A stretch of DNA of 64,000 nucleotides from Curtobacterium sp. MCBA15_008 (GCF_001865065.1 NZ_MJGN01000056.1:82018-146017), one strand, 5' to 3'. Positions 38,763 through 48,200 are shown, counted from the first letter of the stretch. The notes: generated by a model not told the origin, from the letters alone. Program-made: numbers and translations.

Positions 38763-38790
38763 CGGCGTGTCTTTCGGACTCATCGGCGTG

Positions 38791-38806
38791 TCGAACGCGT
38801 GTTCGA
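38791..38806. promoter_or_regulatory. LexA (SOS) box 1
   Basis: TCGAAC-GCGT-GTTCGA, a full match to the actinobacterial LexA consensus TCGAAC-N4-GTTCGA. It lies 54 bp upstream of box 2. Confidence 0.92.
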
Positions 38807-38835
38807 CTTAGTTGTCCACAGGATGTCGGTCCTCG

Positions 38836-38870
38836 TTGACATCATCGAACACATGTTCGAATATGAGGGC
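38836..38870 (+). promoter_or_regulatory. SOS promoter of imuA-imuB-dnaE2 with LexA box 2
   Basis: A -35 TTGACA (38836-38841) is followed 17 bp later by -10 GAATAT (38859-38864). LexA box 2, TCGAAC-ACAT-GTTCGA (38845-38860), fills the spacer and touches the -10. The predicted start of transcription is about 38871, the A of the imuA ATG, so the mRNA is probably leaderless. Confidence 0.88.
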
Positions 38871-39674
38871 ATGCAAACGGCGACGGCACTCCAGTCGTCC
38901 GGGGCTCCGCCGGAGTCGACCGGACGCTCCGGGTCTGCCCGGCCGGTGCGCCGCGTGGACCACCTGGGCGATGCCCGGGTGGCGCTCGAGCGCATCACGT
39001 CGCTGCGGTCGCGGGTCGCCGAGATGGAGTCCACGCGCGTCGACACCGAGGGGCTCCCCACCGCCGAGGCGCTCGCGCCGCTGCTGCCGGGCGGCGCGAT
39101 CCGGGTGGGCGGGTCCTACGCCGTGCAGGAATCGGTGCTCCTGGCCATCACCATGCTGCAGGCCGCCTCCGCGGCCGGGGCCTGGTGTGCCGTCGTGGGG
39201 GTGCCGTCCTTCGGCGTCGAAGCGGCCGCCGCTGCCGGCATCGACCTCGAGCGGCTCGTGCTCGTCCCCGACCCGGGCGACCAGTGGCTCACCGTGACCG
39301 CGGCGCTGGCGGACGTGGCGCAGATCGTCCTCACCCGTCCGCTCGGCCGGGTGGTGCCCGGGGACGTCTCCCGGCTGTCGGCACGGCTGCGCCAGCGCGG
39401 CGGGGCGCTCGTCGCGCTCGGGTCGTGGCCCGGGGCCGACGTCACGCTGCGGGTGACCAGGTCGGAGTGGAGCGGCATCGGGGACGGCCACGGCTTCCTG
39501 ACGGAGCGGCGGGTCACGGTGTCGGCGAGCGGCCGGGCCGGGGCCGGGCGTCCGGTGGACGCCGACCTGCTCCTGCCCGCGGCGGACGGCACCGTGCGTG
39601 CTGCCGTGCCCGCGGGTGCCGCTGCCGGTGGTGGCTCGACGTCCGTGCTGCGTCCCGTGGCGGTGGCGTCGTGA
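38871..39674 (+). CDS. imuA: SOS mutasome protein ImuA (ImuA-prime), RecA-like
   Basis: A 267-residue RecA/SulA-like accessory protein of DNA-damage-induced mutagenesis. It works with ImuB and DnaE2 to copy past lesions. The RecA-like core starts near LLPGGAIRVGGSYAVQESVL, where a Walker A would be; the usual GKT is missing (GGSYAVQES), as in actinobacterial ImuA-prime. The ATG at 38871 is preferred over in-frame upstream ATGs because those lie inside the promoter and LexA box 2. With no leader it would be translated from the very 5' end. It ends in a GTGA overlap with imuB. Confidence 0.9.
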   Translation: MQTATALQSSGAPPESTGRSGSARPVRRVDHLGDARVALERITSLRSRVAEMESTRVDTEGLPTAEALAPLLPGGAIRVGGSYAVQESVLLAITMLQAASAAGAWCAVVGVPSFGVEAAAAAGIDLERLVLVPDPGDQWLTVTAALADVAQIVLTRPLGRVVPGDVSRLSARLRQRGGALVALGSWPGADVTLRVTRSEWSGIGDGHGFLTERRVTVSASGRAGAGRPVDADLLLPAADGTVRAAVPAGAAAGGGSTSVLRPVAVAS

Positions 39675-41371
39675 GCCCCCGTGGCGGTGGACGGACCCGG
39701 ACCGCCGGGTCCCGGGTCACCGGGGCACTCGCCGGGTCCGGGGCGCCCGATGCGCGGTCGATCCGCGCCGACGCACTCGCTCGCGGGGGTGCGCTGCCCG
39801 AACCCCCGCCGACCCGGACGATCGTGCTGTGGTGCCCGGACTGGCCGGTGATCGCCGCCGCCCGCGCCGCCGGCGAGCCACCGGAGCGCCCGCTCGCCCT
39901 CGTCGCGAAGGGGCAGGTGTACGCCAGCTCCGCCAGTGCCAGGCAGCACGGCGTCGTGCGGGGCATCCGCGTGCGCGAGGCCCAGGCGCGCTGCCCCGAG
40001 CTCGTCGTGCAGCCCTACGACGACGCGCTCGACCACCGGGCGTTCGAACCCGTCATCCGTGCGGTCGAGGCAGCTGTCCCCGGCGTCGAGGTCCTCCGAC
40101 CCGGCACCATCGCGCTGCGCTCCCGTGGCCCGGCCCGCTACTACGGCGGGGAGCGCGCCGCGGCGGCCACCCTGGCGGGCATCGCCGCCGACCACGGTGC
40201 ACCGGGGGTGCGGGCCGGGGTCGCCGACACCCCGTTCGCCGCTGAGCAGGCCGCACGTGCCCGACCGGTGCGCCCCGGGGAACGCGTCCGGATCGTCCCC
40301 GTCGACGGATCGGCACCGTTCCTGTCCGGGTTGCCGCTCGGGGTGCTCGGGGACGCCGACCTCGCGATGCTGCTCGGTCGGCTCGGCATCGCGACCCTGG
40401 GGGAGTTCGCCGCGCTCGGCGACGAACAGGTGCGCGACCGGTTCGGGCCAGCCGGGGCGTTCCTGCACCGGCTCGCCGGCGGCCGCGACCCGCGCGAGGT
40501 CGCTGCGCGGAGCGTCCCACCGGAACTCCGGGTCGAGGCCGCGTTCGAACCGCCACTCGACCGTGCCGACCAGATCGCGTTCGCGTTCCGGCGCTCCGCC
40601 GACGACTTCGCCGAACGGCTGCGGGCGGCGGGGCTCGTCGCCACCACGATCCGGGTGGGCATCGTCGACGAGCGGGACATCCTGCTCGAACGCACGTGGG
40701 TGCACCCGCGGTGGTTCGACGCCGCCGACGTGGTCGACCGGGTGCGCTGGCAGCTCGCCGGCGGGGTCGACCCGACCGGGCTCGAGGCGCCCGTCGTCTC
40801 GGTGGTGCTCGAACCCGTCGCGGTGGACGACATGGCGAACCACGAACGCGGGCTCTGGGGGACCGGACCCGACGAGCGGGTGCACCACGCGCTCGCCCGC
40901 GTGCAGGGGCTCGTCGGGCACGACGGTGTCGTCACACCGCGGGTCGGCGGCGGTCGCACCCTGGCCGAACGGGTCGTGCTCGTGCCGTGGGGCGACGCCC
41001 CGGTCGGCGGCGAACGCGCCCTGGCGACCGTCCGTGACCGCCCGTGGCCCGGCAAGCTGCCCGGACCGCCCCCGGCGACCGTGCTCGACCGTCCGCGCCC
41101 GGTGGACGTCGTCACCGCCGACGGCGGCACCCTCGACGTCGACGACCGCGGGGCGCTGACCGGCGTGCCCGAACGCTTCCGCGCCGAGGGGGAGCGCGGC
41201 GGCCGGTTCGGGTCCGTGACGGCGTGGGCCGGGCCGTGGCCGCTGGTCGTGCGCTGGTGGGAGGCCGGTGGGCGGCGGCTCCACCGACTGCAGCTCGTCG
41301 ACGCCGAGGGGCGTGCGTGGTACCTGGTGCTCGCCGACCACCGCTGGTGGGCCGAAGCGGTGGCGACGTGA
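39671..41371 (+). CDS. imuB: Y-family polymerase-like protein ImuB
   Basis: A 566-residue ImuB, a non-catalytic Y-family polymerase relative. It links ImuA and DnaE2 to the sliding clamp. The Y-family fold begins at TIVLWCPDWPVIAAA (near 50), where active enzymes have a metal-binding DxD; the second acidic motif is also replaced (LRPGTIALRSRG). The little-finger region is DRADQIAFAFRR and beyond. A 45-residue basic/Gly-rich leader precedes the core. The GTG at 39671 overlaps the imuA stop (GTGA). dnaE2 follows 25 bp later. Confidence 0.93.
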   Translation: MSPRGGGRTRTAGSRVTGALAGSGAPDARSIRADALARGGALPEPPPTRTIVLWCPDWPVIAAARAAGEPPERPLALVAKGQVYASSASARQHGVVRGIRVREAQARCPELVVQPYDDALDHRAFEPVIRAVEAAVPGVEVLRPGTIALRSRGPARYYGGERAAAATLAGIAADHGAPGVRAGVADTPFAAEQAARARPVRPGERVRIVPVDGSAPFLSGLPLGVLGDADLAMLLGRLGIATLGEFAALGDEQVRDRFGPAGAFLHRLAGGRDPREVAARSVPPELRVEAAFEPPLDRADQIAFAFRRSADDFAERLRAAGLVATTIRVGIVDERDILLERTWVHPRWFDAADVVDRVRWQLAGGVDPTGLEAPVVSVVLEPVAVDDMANHERGLWGTGPDERVHHALARVQGLVGHDGVVTPRVGGGRTLAERVVLVPWGDAPVGGERALATVRDRPWPGKLPGPPPATVLDRPRPVDVVTADGGTLDVDDRGALTGVPERFRAEGERGGRFGSVTAWAGPWPLVVRWWEAGGRRLHRLQLVDAEGRAWYLVLADHRWWAEAVAT

Positions 41372-41396
41372 ACGGCCGGACCGGAGGACACCGCTG

Positions 41397-44300
41397 ATGG
41401 GCTACAGCAACCCGCCGATCCCGTGGTCGCAGTTCGAGCGTGCCCTGTCCGACAAGCGGAGCCCGGGCAGCACGCACGACGGCGACGGCGGCGACAGCCC
41501 CGCATGGTCCCGCAAGCGCGAGCCCTACGCCCCGGCGACCCCGCCGGTGATCGACGGCGGCAACGTCCCGGTGGTGCCGTACGCCGAACTGCACGCGCAC
41601 TCGACGTTCAGCTTCCTCGACGGCGCGAGCGGACCGGAGCACCTCTTCGAGGAAGCCGCACGCCTGCACCTGCACGGCCTCGCGCTCACCGACCACGACG
41701 GCTTCTACGGCGCCGCGCGGATGGCCGAGGTCGCCGAGGCGTACCCGACCGTGGCGACCGTGTACGGCACCGAGCTGTCCCTCGGGCTGACCGAGCCGCA
41801 GAACGGCGTCCCCGACCCGGAGGGCACGCACCTGCTGCTGCTCGCCGACGGGCAGGAGGGCTACCACCGACTCGCCGGCGCCGTCACCAGCGCGCACCTG
41901 GCCGCCGGGGCCGAGAAGGGGCGGCCGCGGTACGACCTCGACGACCTCGCGGCGCGGTCGGACGGGCACTGGCGTGTCCTCACCGGGTGCCGGAAGGGTG
42001 CCGTCCGGCAGGCGCTCGAACACGGTGGCGAGTCCGCGGCCGAGGACGCCCTCCGTGCCCTGCTCGACCGGTTCGGCACCGCCGGCGTCGTGGTCGAGCT
42101 CATCGACCAGGGCGACCCGATGGACACCACCCGGAACGACGCCCTGGCCGCCCTCGCCGCGAAGCACGCGCTGCCGACCGTGGCCACCGGCAACGTGCAC
42201 TACGCCACCCCGGACCGGTTCCCGGTCGCGACGGCCCTCGCCGCGGTCCGGGCACGGCGGAGCCTCGACGAGATCGACGGGTGGCTGCCGGCCGCGCCCA
42301 CCGCGCACCTGCGCTCCGGCGTCGAGATGGCCCGGCGGTTCGCCCGCTGGCCCGGAGCCGTCGAGCACAGCGTGACCCTGGCCGACGAGCTGGGCTTCCG
42401 GCTGAAGACGGTCAAGCCCGGGCTGCCGGACATCGACGTCCCCGAGGGGCACAGCACGATGTCCTGGCTGCGGGAGCTCACCTGGCGCGGTGCCCGCCGG
42501 TTCTACCCGGGCAGCGCCGACGGGGTGGACCCGCAGAAGCGGGAGCGCATCGAGCGCGAGCTGTCGGTGATCGAGGACAAGGACTTCCCCGGCTACTTCC
42601 TCATCGTGCGGGACATGGTGCAGTACGCCCGCGACCGGGGGATCCTGTGCCAGGGCCGCGGGTCGGCGGCGAACTCGGCGGTCTGCTACCTGCTCGAGAT
42701 CACCGCGGTGGACTCCATCCGGTACGGGCTGCCGTTCGAACGGTTCCTGTCGGCGATGCGCGACGAGGAGCCCGACATCGACGTCGACTTCGACTCCGAC
42801 CGGCGTGAAGAGGTCATCCAGTACGTCTACGAGAAGTACGGCCGGTTCAACGCCGCCCAGGTCGCGAACGTCATCACCTACCGGCCGAAGGGCGCCGTGC
42901 GGGACATGGCGAAGGCGCTCGGGCACAGCCCCGGGCAGCAGGACGCCTGGTCGAAGCAGGTCGAGCGGTGGGGGTCGGTGACCGAGAGCCAGGACCACGA
43001 CATCCCCGACGCCGTGGTCGACATGGCGCAGCAGGTCCTCGGGTTCCCGCGGCATCTCGGCATCCACTCCGGCGGCATGGTGCTCACCGACCGGCCCGTC
43101 GGCGAGGTCGTGCCGATCGAGCACGCCCGGATGGACGGTCGGACGGTGCTGCAGTGGGACAAGGACGACTGCGCCTACATGGGGCTCGTGAAGTTCGACA
43201 TGCTCGGGCTCGGCATGCTCGCCGCCCTGCAGTACTCCTTCGACCTGGCCGACGAGCACTGCGGGGAGCGCTGGGACATGCACTCGATCCCGAAGGAGGA
43301 ACAGGGCGTCTACGACCAGCTGTGCCGAGCGGACACCATCGGCGTCTTCCAGGTGGAGTCCCGGGCGCAGATGGGCACGCTGCCCCGGCTGCTGCCGCGA
43401 CGGTTCTACGACCTCGTGATCGAGGTCGCCCTGGTGCGTCCGGGGCCGATCCAGGGCGGCGCGGTGCACCCGTACATCCGACGTCGCACCGGCGAGGAAC
43501 CCATCACCTACATCCACCCGTCGCTCGAACCGGTGCTCGAGCGGACCCTCGGTGTGCCGTTGTTCCAGGAACAACTGATGCAGATGGCGATCGCGGTCGG
43601 CGGGTGCTCGGGGGACGACGCCGATCTGCTCCGGCGCGCGATGGGGTCGAAGCGCGGGCACGAGAAGATCGACCGGCTCCGCGAGAAGCTCTACGCGGGG
43701 ATGGCGGCGAACGACATCCACGGCGAGGACGCCGACGCCATCTACGCGAAGATCCAGGCGTTCGCGAACTTCGGCTTCGCGGAGAGCCACTCGATCAGCT
43801 TCGCCCTCATCGTCTACGCGAGCGCGTGGATGCGGTTGCACTACCCGGGGGCGTTCCTGGCGGCGTTGCTCCGGGCACAGCCGATGGGGTTCTACTCACC
43901 GCAGACGCTCGTGGCGGACGCCCGGCGCCACGGGGTCCAGGTGCTGCGACCGGACATCCTGCGCTCGGGCGTGGACGCCACGCTCGAGCCGCTGCCCGAC
44001 GGGGAGCGTGCGACGACGGGCGACGACACCTGCCTGGACACCGAGCAGGCCCCGGTGCTGCCGTTCGACAAGGCCCTGCCCGACGACACCGCCCGGCACC
44101 GTCGCGACGGTGCGTTCGCGGTCCGGCTCGGCCTCGCCGAGGTGGCGTCGCTCGGACGGAAGAGCGCCGAGAAGATCGTCGCCGAACGAGACGCCCACGG
44201 CCCGTTCACGGACATGTCCGACCTGGCCCGCCGGGTCGGCCTCACCACGGCGCAGCTCGAGGCGCTCGCCGCCGCCGACGCGTTCGCCGCGCTCGGGGTG

Positions 44301-44819
44301 GACCGCCGCGGTGGCATGTGGTCCGCCGCCCAGGCCGCCGCGGAGCGTCCCGACCAGCTGCCGGACACCCAGGTCACCGTGCAGCCGCCGCTGTTCGGGC
44401 AGATGACCAGCGGGGACGTCCTCATCGCGGACATGTGGTCGACGGGGATGACGACCGACGACCACCCGGTCCGGCACGTCCGTGACGGACTCGTCGCCCG
44501 CGGGGTGCTCAGCGTGCAGGACACCGCCACCGCCGAGTCCGGCCGGCGGGTCGAGGTCGGCGGGATCGTGACGCACCGGCAGCGTCCGGCGACGGCGTCG
44601 GGCATCACGTTCATGAACGTCGAGGACGAGACCGGGCTCGTGAACGTGATCTGCAGCGTCGGGGTGTGGGGACGCTACCGACGGGTCGCGCGCGAGGCGC
44701 CGGCGATCATCGTGCGGGGCATCCTCGAACGGTCGCCGGACGGGGTCGTGAACCTGGTGGCGGACCGGATCGAGCACCTGTCGCTGTCGGTGCGGACGCG
44801 CTCGCGGGACTTCCAGTGA
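41397..44819 (+). CDS. dnaE2: Error-prone DNA polymerase III alpha subunit DnaE2
   Basis: A 1140-residue C-family polymerase used in damage-induced mutagenesis. The PHP domain starts YAELHAHSTFSFLDG near residue 62 and continues LTDHDGFYG. The palm carries the catalytic aspartates in PDIDVDFDSDRR near 459. Fingers and helix-hairpin-helix parts follow, then an OB domain with EVGGIVTHRQRPATASGITFMNVED near 1053. The C-terminal clamp/tau tail of DnaE1 is lacking. ATG at 41397 with GGAGGA (41383-41388) eight bases upstream. It is last in the SOS operon and stops seven bases before the convergent kinase gene, so no terminator hairpin separates them. Confidence 0.96.
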   Translation: MGYSNPPIPWSQFERALSDKRSPGSTHDGDGGDSPAWSRKREPYAPATPPVIDGGNVPVVPYAELHAHSTFSFLDGASGPEHLFEEAARLHLHGLALTDHDGFYGAARMAEVAEAYPTVATVYGTELSLGLTEPQNGVPDPEGTHLLLLADGQEGYHRLAGAVTSAHLAAGAEKGRPRYDLDDLAARSDGHWRVLTGCRKGAVRQALEHGGESAAEDALRALLDRFGTAGVVVELIDQGDPMDTTRNDALAALAAKHALPTVATGNVHYATPDRFPVATALAAVRARRSLDEIDGWLPAAPTAHLRSGVEMARRFARWPGAVEHSVTLADELGFRLKTVKPGLPDIDVPEGHSTMSWLRELTWRGARRFYPGSADGVDPQKRERIERELSVIEDKDFPGYFLIVRDMVQYARDRGILCQGRGSAANSAVCYLLEITAVDSIRYGLPFERFLSAMRDEEPDIDVDFDSDRREEVIQYVYEKYGRFNAAQVANVITYRPKGAVRDMAKALGHSPGQQDAWSKQVERWGSVTESQDHDIPDAVVDMAQQVLGFPRHLGIHSGGMVLTDRPVGEVVPIEHARMDGRTVLQWDKDDCAYMGLVKFDMLGLGMLAALQYSFDLADEHCGERWDMHSIPKEEQGVYDQLCRADTIGVFQVESRAQMGTLPRLLPRRFYDLVIEVALVRPGPIQGGAVHPYIRRRTGEEPITYIHPSLEPVLERTLGVPLFQEQLMQMAIAVGGCSGDDADLLRRAMGSKRGHEKIDRLREKLYAGMAANDIHGEDADAIYAKIQAFANFGFAESHSISFALIVYASAWMRLHYPGAFLAALLRAQPMGFYSPQTLVADARRHGVQVLRPDILRSGVDATLEPLPDGERATTGDDTCLDTEQAPVLPFDKALPDDTARHRRDGAFAVRLGLAEVASLGRKSAEKIVAERDAHGPFTDMSDLARRVGLTTAQLEALAAADAFAALGVDRRGGMWSAAQAAAERPDQLPDTQVTVQPPLFGQMTSGDVLIADMWSTGMTTDDHPVRHVRDGLVARGVLSVQDTATAESGRRVEVGGIVTHRQRPATASGITFMNVEDETGLVNVICSVGVWGRYRRVAREAPAIIVRGILERSPDGVVNLVADRIEHLSLSVRTRSRDFQ

Positions 44820-44826
44820 TCGCGCG

Positions 44827-46353
44827 CTACGACGCCTCGGGGATGCGGACCGTGACCTCGAGCCCGCCGGAACGGACGTTGCGGAGGGAGGCCGTGCCTC
44901 CAGACCGTTCCGCGACCGCCCGCACGATCGCGAGCCCGAGGCCGGAGCCGCCGGGCAGGGGGATCCCGCCGGTGGCCGGGTCCGGGTTCGGGCGCGACTT
45001 CCGCGCTTCGTCCGGTCGGGTGAACCGATCGAACGCGACCGGGATGAACGACTCGGGGACGCCGGGGCCGTCGTCGGTGATCTGCAGGACCCCTTCGCCC
45101 GCGGCACTCCGCCACGACACGAAGACCCCACCGCCGCGGGGCAGGGCGGCTACGGCGTTGCCGGCGATGTTCGTGACCAGCTGCGCCATCCCACCGGTGT
45201 CGAGCCGGTACCGCGGTTCCGTGCTGCCACCGCCGATGCCCGGGCCGGAGCCGCCGACCGTCACCGGTGGCTCGAGGTCGAAGTCGACGGTGATGTCCTT
45301 CGCTGATGCGATGAGCCGGACGCGGTCGACGGCGGACATCACCTCGTCGCCGAGGTCCGACCACGCGGTGAGGGGTTGCTCCTGGCCGTCCTGGTCGCGT
45401 CGCTCGGACTCCTCGATGCGCGAGAGCGCGAGCAGGTCGTTCGCCAGCCGCGACAGCCGCGCGACGCTGAGCTTCGCGCGCTCGATGTGGGCGGCGAGGG
45501 CTGCGGCGTCGTCGCCGTCGAGCGAGGCGAGGTCGAGCTGGGTGGTGAGGATCGCCAGGGGTGTGCGGAGTTCGTGGCTGGCGTCCGAGACCATCTGGCG
45601 CTCGCGCTCGGTGGCCTGGCGGGTGCGGGCGAGGAAGGCGTTGAGGGTGGTGGCGAGGGAGGCCAGTTCGTCTTGGGCGGGCCCGACCGGCAGCTCGGCG
45701 CGCTCGGGCGCGACGGACAGCCGTTCCGCCTCACGCCGCATCCGGTTCACCGGACGCAGGGCGGCGGTCGCCAGGGCCCACGACGCGATGCCGAACGCGA
45801 CGAGGATCGCGAGCCCGGTGAGCGACAGGGTCGAGGTGAGGTCGTCGACGACGATCGCCTCGGCCTGCGAGTTGCGCGCCGCGACCACGGTCCAGCGGCC
45901 GGCCTGGTTGACCGGGTGTTCGACCACGACGCGGTACTCCGACCCAGAGACCCGGATGAGCGAGGTGCCGGCCTCCGTCGCTGTCAGGCTGCCGAGGGCG
46001 CGCTCGACCTTGGGCGGCATGGTCGACAGGGCGATGTCGCCCGTGGGGGAGACGACCGCGACGAGTTGCGCGTTGCCGGGCGCGGAGAGCTTCGGGTCGC
46101 TGTCGACCTCGAGCGTGGCGACGTACGGATCGGCGTCCGCGTCGAGCAGGGTCCGGGTCGCGCTCGCGACGACGCTGACCACCTGGAACCGCATGACCAG
46201 CACGAGCAGCACGATGACGACGGCGGCGATGGCCGTCGAGCCGATGGTGATCCGCGACCGCAGCGAGAGCACCCGGAGCGGACGGATCAGGCCGCGCCTC
46301 GGGGTGTCCGATCCGGAGGCGGGCCCGGGTCCGGTGGTGCCCGGTCCGGTCAC
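44827..46353 (-). CDS. Two-component sensor histidine kinase
   Basis: A 508-residue membrane kinase. TM1 is about residues 36-56 and an extracytoplasmic sensor domain about 57-168. TM2 is near 172-192, followed by HAMP. HisKA has the phospho-acceptor His260 in SDASHELRTPLAIL, and HATPase_c shows the N box (NIAGNAVAAL), GPGVPE and GGSGLGLAIV. A low-complexity Gly/Pro/Thr N-tail starts at GTG 46353, which overlaps the regulator stop (GTGA); the open frame upstream is not protein-like. It pairs with the OmpR-type regulator encoded just before it. Signal unknown. A motif copy lies at 44890 near the C-terminus. Confidence 0.93.
   Translation of the reverse strand: MTGPGTTGPGPASGSDTPRRGLIRPLRVLSLRSRITIGSTAIAAVVIVLLVLVMRFQVVSVVASATRTLLDADADPYVATLEVDSDPKLSAPGNAQLVAVVSPTGDIALSTMPPKVERALGSLTATEAGTSLIRVSGSEYRVVVEHPVNQAGRWTVVAARNSQAEAIVVDDLTSTLSLTGLAILVAFGIASWALATAALRPVNRMRREAERLSVAPERAELPVGPAQDELASLATTLNAFLARTRQATERERQMVSDASHELRTPLAILTTQLDLASLDGDDAAALAAHIERAKLSVARLSRLANDLLALSRIEESERRDQDGQEQPLTAWSDLGDEVMSAVDRVRLIASAKDITVDFDLEPPVTVGGSGPGIGGGSTEPRYRLDTGGMAQLVTNIAGNAVAALPRGGGVFVSWRSAAGEGVLQITDDGPGVPESFIPVAFDRFTRPDEARKSRPNPDPATGGIPLPGGSGLGLAIVRAVAERSGGTASLRNVRSGGLEVTVRIPEAS
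44890..44906 (-). repeat. Dispersed motif copy in histidine kinase gene
   Basis: GGTCTGGAGGCACGGCC in frame near the 3' end of the kinase gene (codons for SGGTASL). Confidence 0.5.
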
Positions 46354-47027
46354 GCCCCGAGGAGGTCGAGCCGGTAGCCGCGGCCGCGCACGGTCGAGAT
46401 CGCGACGGTGGCCTCGTGCGAGGTCAGCTTCTTCCGGAGGTACGAGATGTACTGCTCGACGACGTTCGGGTCGACGTGCTGCGAGCCGTCCCACACCTCC
46501 TCGAGGATCTTCGGGCGGTCGACCACGGTGCCGACGGAGCGGGCGAGGAGGCGGAGGAGCGCGAACTCGGTGGGGCTCACGGCGACGCGCTGGCCCTTGA
46601 TGAGGATGCGACGGGCCTCTGAGTCGATCGCCACGTCGCCCACCTCGATGGTGCGCGGTGCGCCGGCGGACTCGCGCCGACCGAGCGCGCGGAGGCGGGC
46701 GGTGAGCTCGGCGAAGGCGAAGGGCTTGGTGAGGTAGTCGTCAGCGCCGGCGTCGAGTCCGAAGACCCGATCGTCGACGGCGTCGCGTGCGGTCACGAGC
46801 AGGATCCGCACCGGGTCCTCGCGCTCGCGGATGCGCCGGGCGAGCTCGAAGCCGGACATGCCGGGCATCATCACGTCCACGACGGCGAGGTCGAACGCCT
46901 GGTCACCGAGCGCGATGAGCGCCTCGACCCCGTTCTCGACCGCCGTGACGCGGTACCCCTCAGCGGCGAGCCCACGCTCCATGAGCGCGCGCATCTCGTC
47001 ATCGTCTTCGACCACCAACAGGCGCAT
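46350..47027 (-). CDS. OmpR-family response regulator
   Basis: A 225-residue regulator. The receiver has Asp7-Asp10 acid pocket residues (VVEDDDE), phospho-acceptor Asp51 in LAVVDVMMPG, Thr in LLVTARD and Lys in DYLTKPFAF. The C-terminal winged helix ends QYISYLRKKLTSHEATVAISTVRGRGYRL. The ATG at 47027 follows a GGAGG-type site (AGGTCGCT preceded by GAGG). First gene of the kinase operon, with a 206-bp gap to the divergent small gene that should carry its promoter. Target genes are not evident. Confidence 0.96.
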   Translation of the reverse strand: MRLLVVEDDDEMRALMERGLAAEGYRVTAVENGVEALIALGDQAFDLAVVDVMMPGMSGFELARRIREREDPVRILLVTARDAVDDRVFGLDAGADDYLTKPFAFAELTARLRALGRRESAGAPRTIEVGDVAIDSEARRILIKGQRVAVSPTEFALLRLLARSVGTVVDRPKILEEVWDGSQHVDPNVVEQYISYLRKKLTSHEATVAISTVRGRGYRLDLLGA

Positions 47028-47233
47028 AGCGACCTCCTCGGACCCATCGTGGCATCGAACCGGGGAAGCAGGGGCGTTCCGGCACCGAACTCGCTGAATC
47101 TCGTCACAGCGACGGAGTCGTCCGAGCAGAACGGTCTGTCCCTCGTTCGTGGGACGTGAGCACTTCTTGCTTCGTTGCTAGGCTCGCGCACCGGACGGGG
47201 CGTACCCGACGCAGCGTCCGCACTGGGGGAACC

Positions 47234-47542
47234 ATGAACGAAACGCCGGAACACCCGGCCCTCGTCCGACTGCGCGCCGAACTCGATGCCGCTTGGAAGG
47301 GCATGGGGGTCCTCGGCGACATGGAGGACGTCAGCCGCGACCGCGTCGTCGCCGAACTGCGCGCTGCGGTTCCGGACGTCGCCAGTCGTGCTGCGCGCGC
47401 GGCGGGAGCCGACGTCGTCGTCGCGGAGATCAGTCGGTTCGCCGAGGCCGAGGTGGTCGCGAGCGACGCCGCCGTGCCGACCGCCATCATCTGGGACGAC
47501 ATCGTGCACACCGCGGCCGAAGCGGCCTCCGCTTCGCGCTGA
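47234..47542 (+). CDS. Small protein of unknown function
   Basis: A 102-residue soluble, Ala/Val/Asp-rich protein (MNETPEHPALVRLRAEL...). Helical pattern throughout, no cysteines, no membrane helix, no domain I know. The ATG at 47234 follows GGGGGA (47225-47230). It faces away from the two-component operon and runs into the tandem-repeat region that begins about 34 bp after its stop. Codon use fits a gene, and the reading frame ends before the repeats, so it is not a product of them. Confidence 0.65.
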   Translation: MNETPEHPALVRLRAELDAAWKGMGVLGDMEDVSRDRVVAELRAAVPDVASRAARAAGADVVVAEISRFAEAEVVASDAAVPTAIIWDDIVHTAAEAASASR

Positions 47543-47575
47543 CGCGATCGGACCGCCTGGGGCGTGCGTCGCGCG

Positions 47576-48200
47576 TCCGCCGCGAGCGGGCGCATCCGTG
47601 CGCCCCGCGGCGAGCGGGCGGATCCGCTGGGTCGCTTTGTCGCGCGCCGCGGGGTTTCGCCCGCTCGCGCTGGCGCACGCCTGGCGGGGCGTGGCGGGGT
47701 CGACCCGTTCCTCCCGCCCGTCCGGTGTCGCGTCCGCGACGAGCGGGCGGACCCGCTGGGTCGCCTTGTCGCGCACCGCGGGGTTTCGCCCGCTCGCGCT
47801 GGCGCACGCCTGGAGGGGCGTGGCGGGGTCGAGCCGCTCCACCAGTCCGTCCGGTGTCGCGTCCGCGACGAGCGGGCGGACCCGCTGGGTCGCCTTGTCG
47901 CGAACCGCGGGGTTTCGCCCGCTCGCGCAGACGCTCGCCTGGAGGTGCGTGGCGGGGTCGATCCGTTCCTCCAGTCCGTCCGGTGTCGCGTCCCGGGCGC
48001 GGGCGGGCGCATCCGCTGGGTCGTCCTCGCGCGCACCCTGGCATTTCGCCCGCTCGCGCTGGCGCATGCCTGGAGGCGCGTGGCGGGGTCGATCCGTTCC
48101 TCCAGTCCGTCCGGTGTCGCGTCCCGGGCGCGAGCGGGCGCATCCGCTGGGTCGTCCTCGCGCGCACCCTGGCATTTCGCCCGCTCGCCCGGCCGCACGC
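47576..48200. repeat. Tandem repeat, about 4.6 units of 129-131 bp
   Basis: Units begin at 47612, 47741, 47870, 48001 and 48132 (anchor GAGCGGGCG), giving periods of 129, 129, 131 and 131. A degenerate partial unit lies before the first. Shared blocks are CCGCTGGGTCG, TTTCGCCCGCTCGCG, GCCTGGAGGNGCGTGGCGG and CAGTCCGTCCGGTGTCGCG. Each unit thus holds a dispersed-motif-like plus copy and, about 27 bp on, a partial inverted copy (TCCTCCAGTCC), best seen in the last units. Long frames are open on both strands through the repeat, as expected from GC content and a period divisible by three. I see no ribosome site or protein family to support a gene. Confidence 0.88.
48068..48086 (+). repeat. Dispersed motif copy inside tandem unit 4
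   Basis: GCCTGGAGGCGCGTGGCGG. The corresponding places in units 2 and 3 (47808, 47937) read CCTGGAGGGGCG and CCTGGAGGTGCG; unit 1 (47679) has CCTGGCGGGGCG. Confidence 0.65.

Noticed and set aside
47576-48200. CRISPR array
   Set aside because: Units of about 130 bp are similar along their whole length with no short repeat and unique-spacer pattern, and no cas gene is present.
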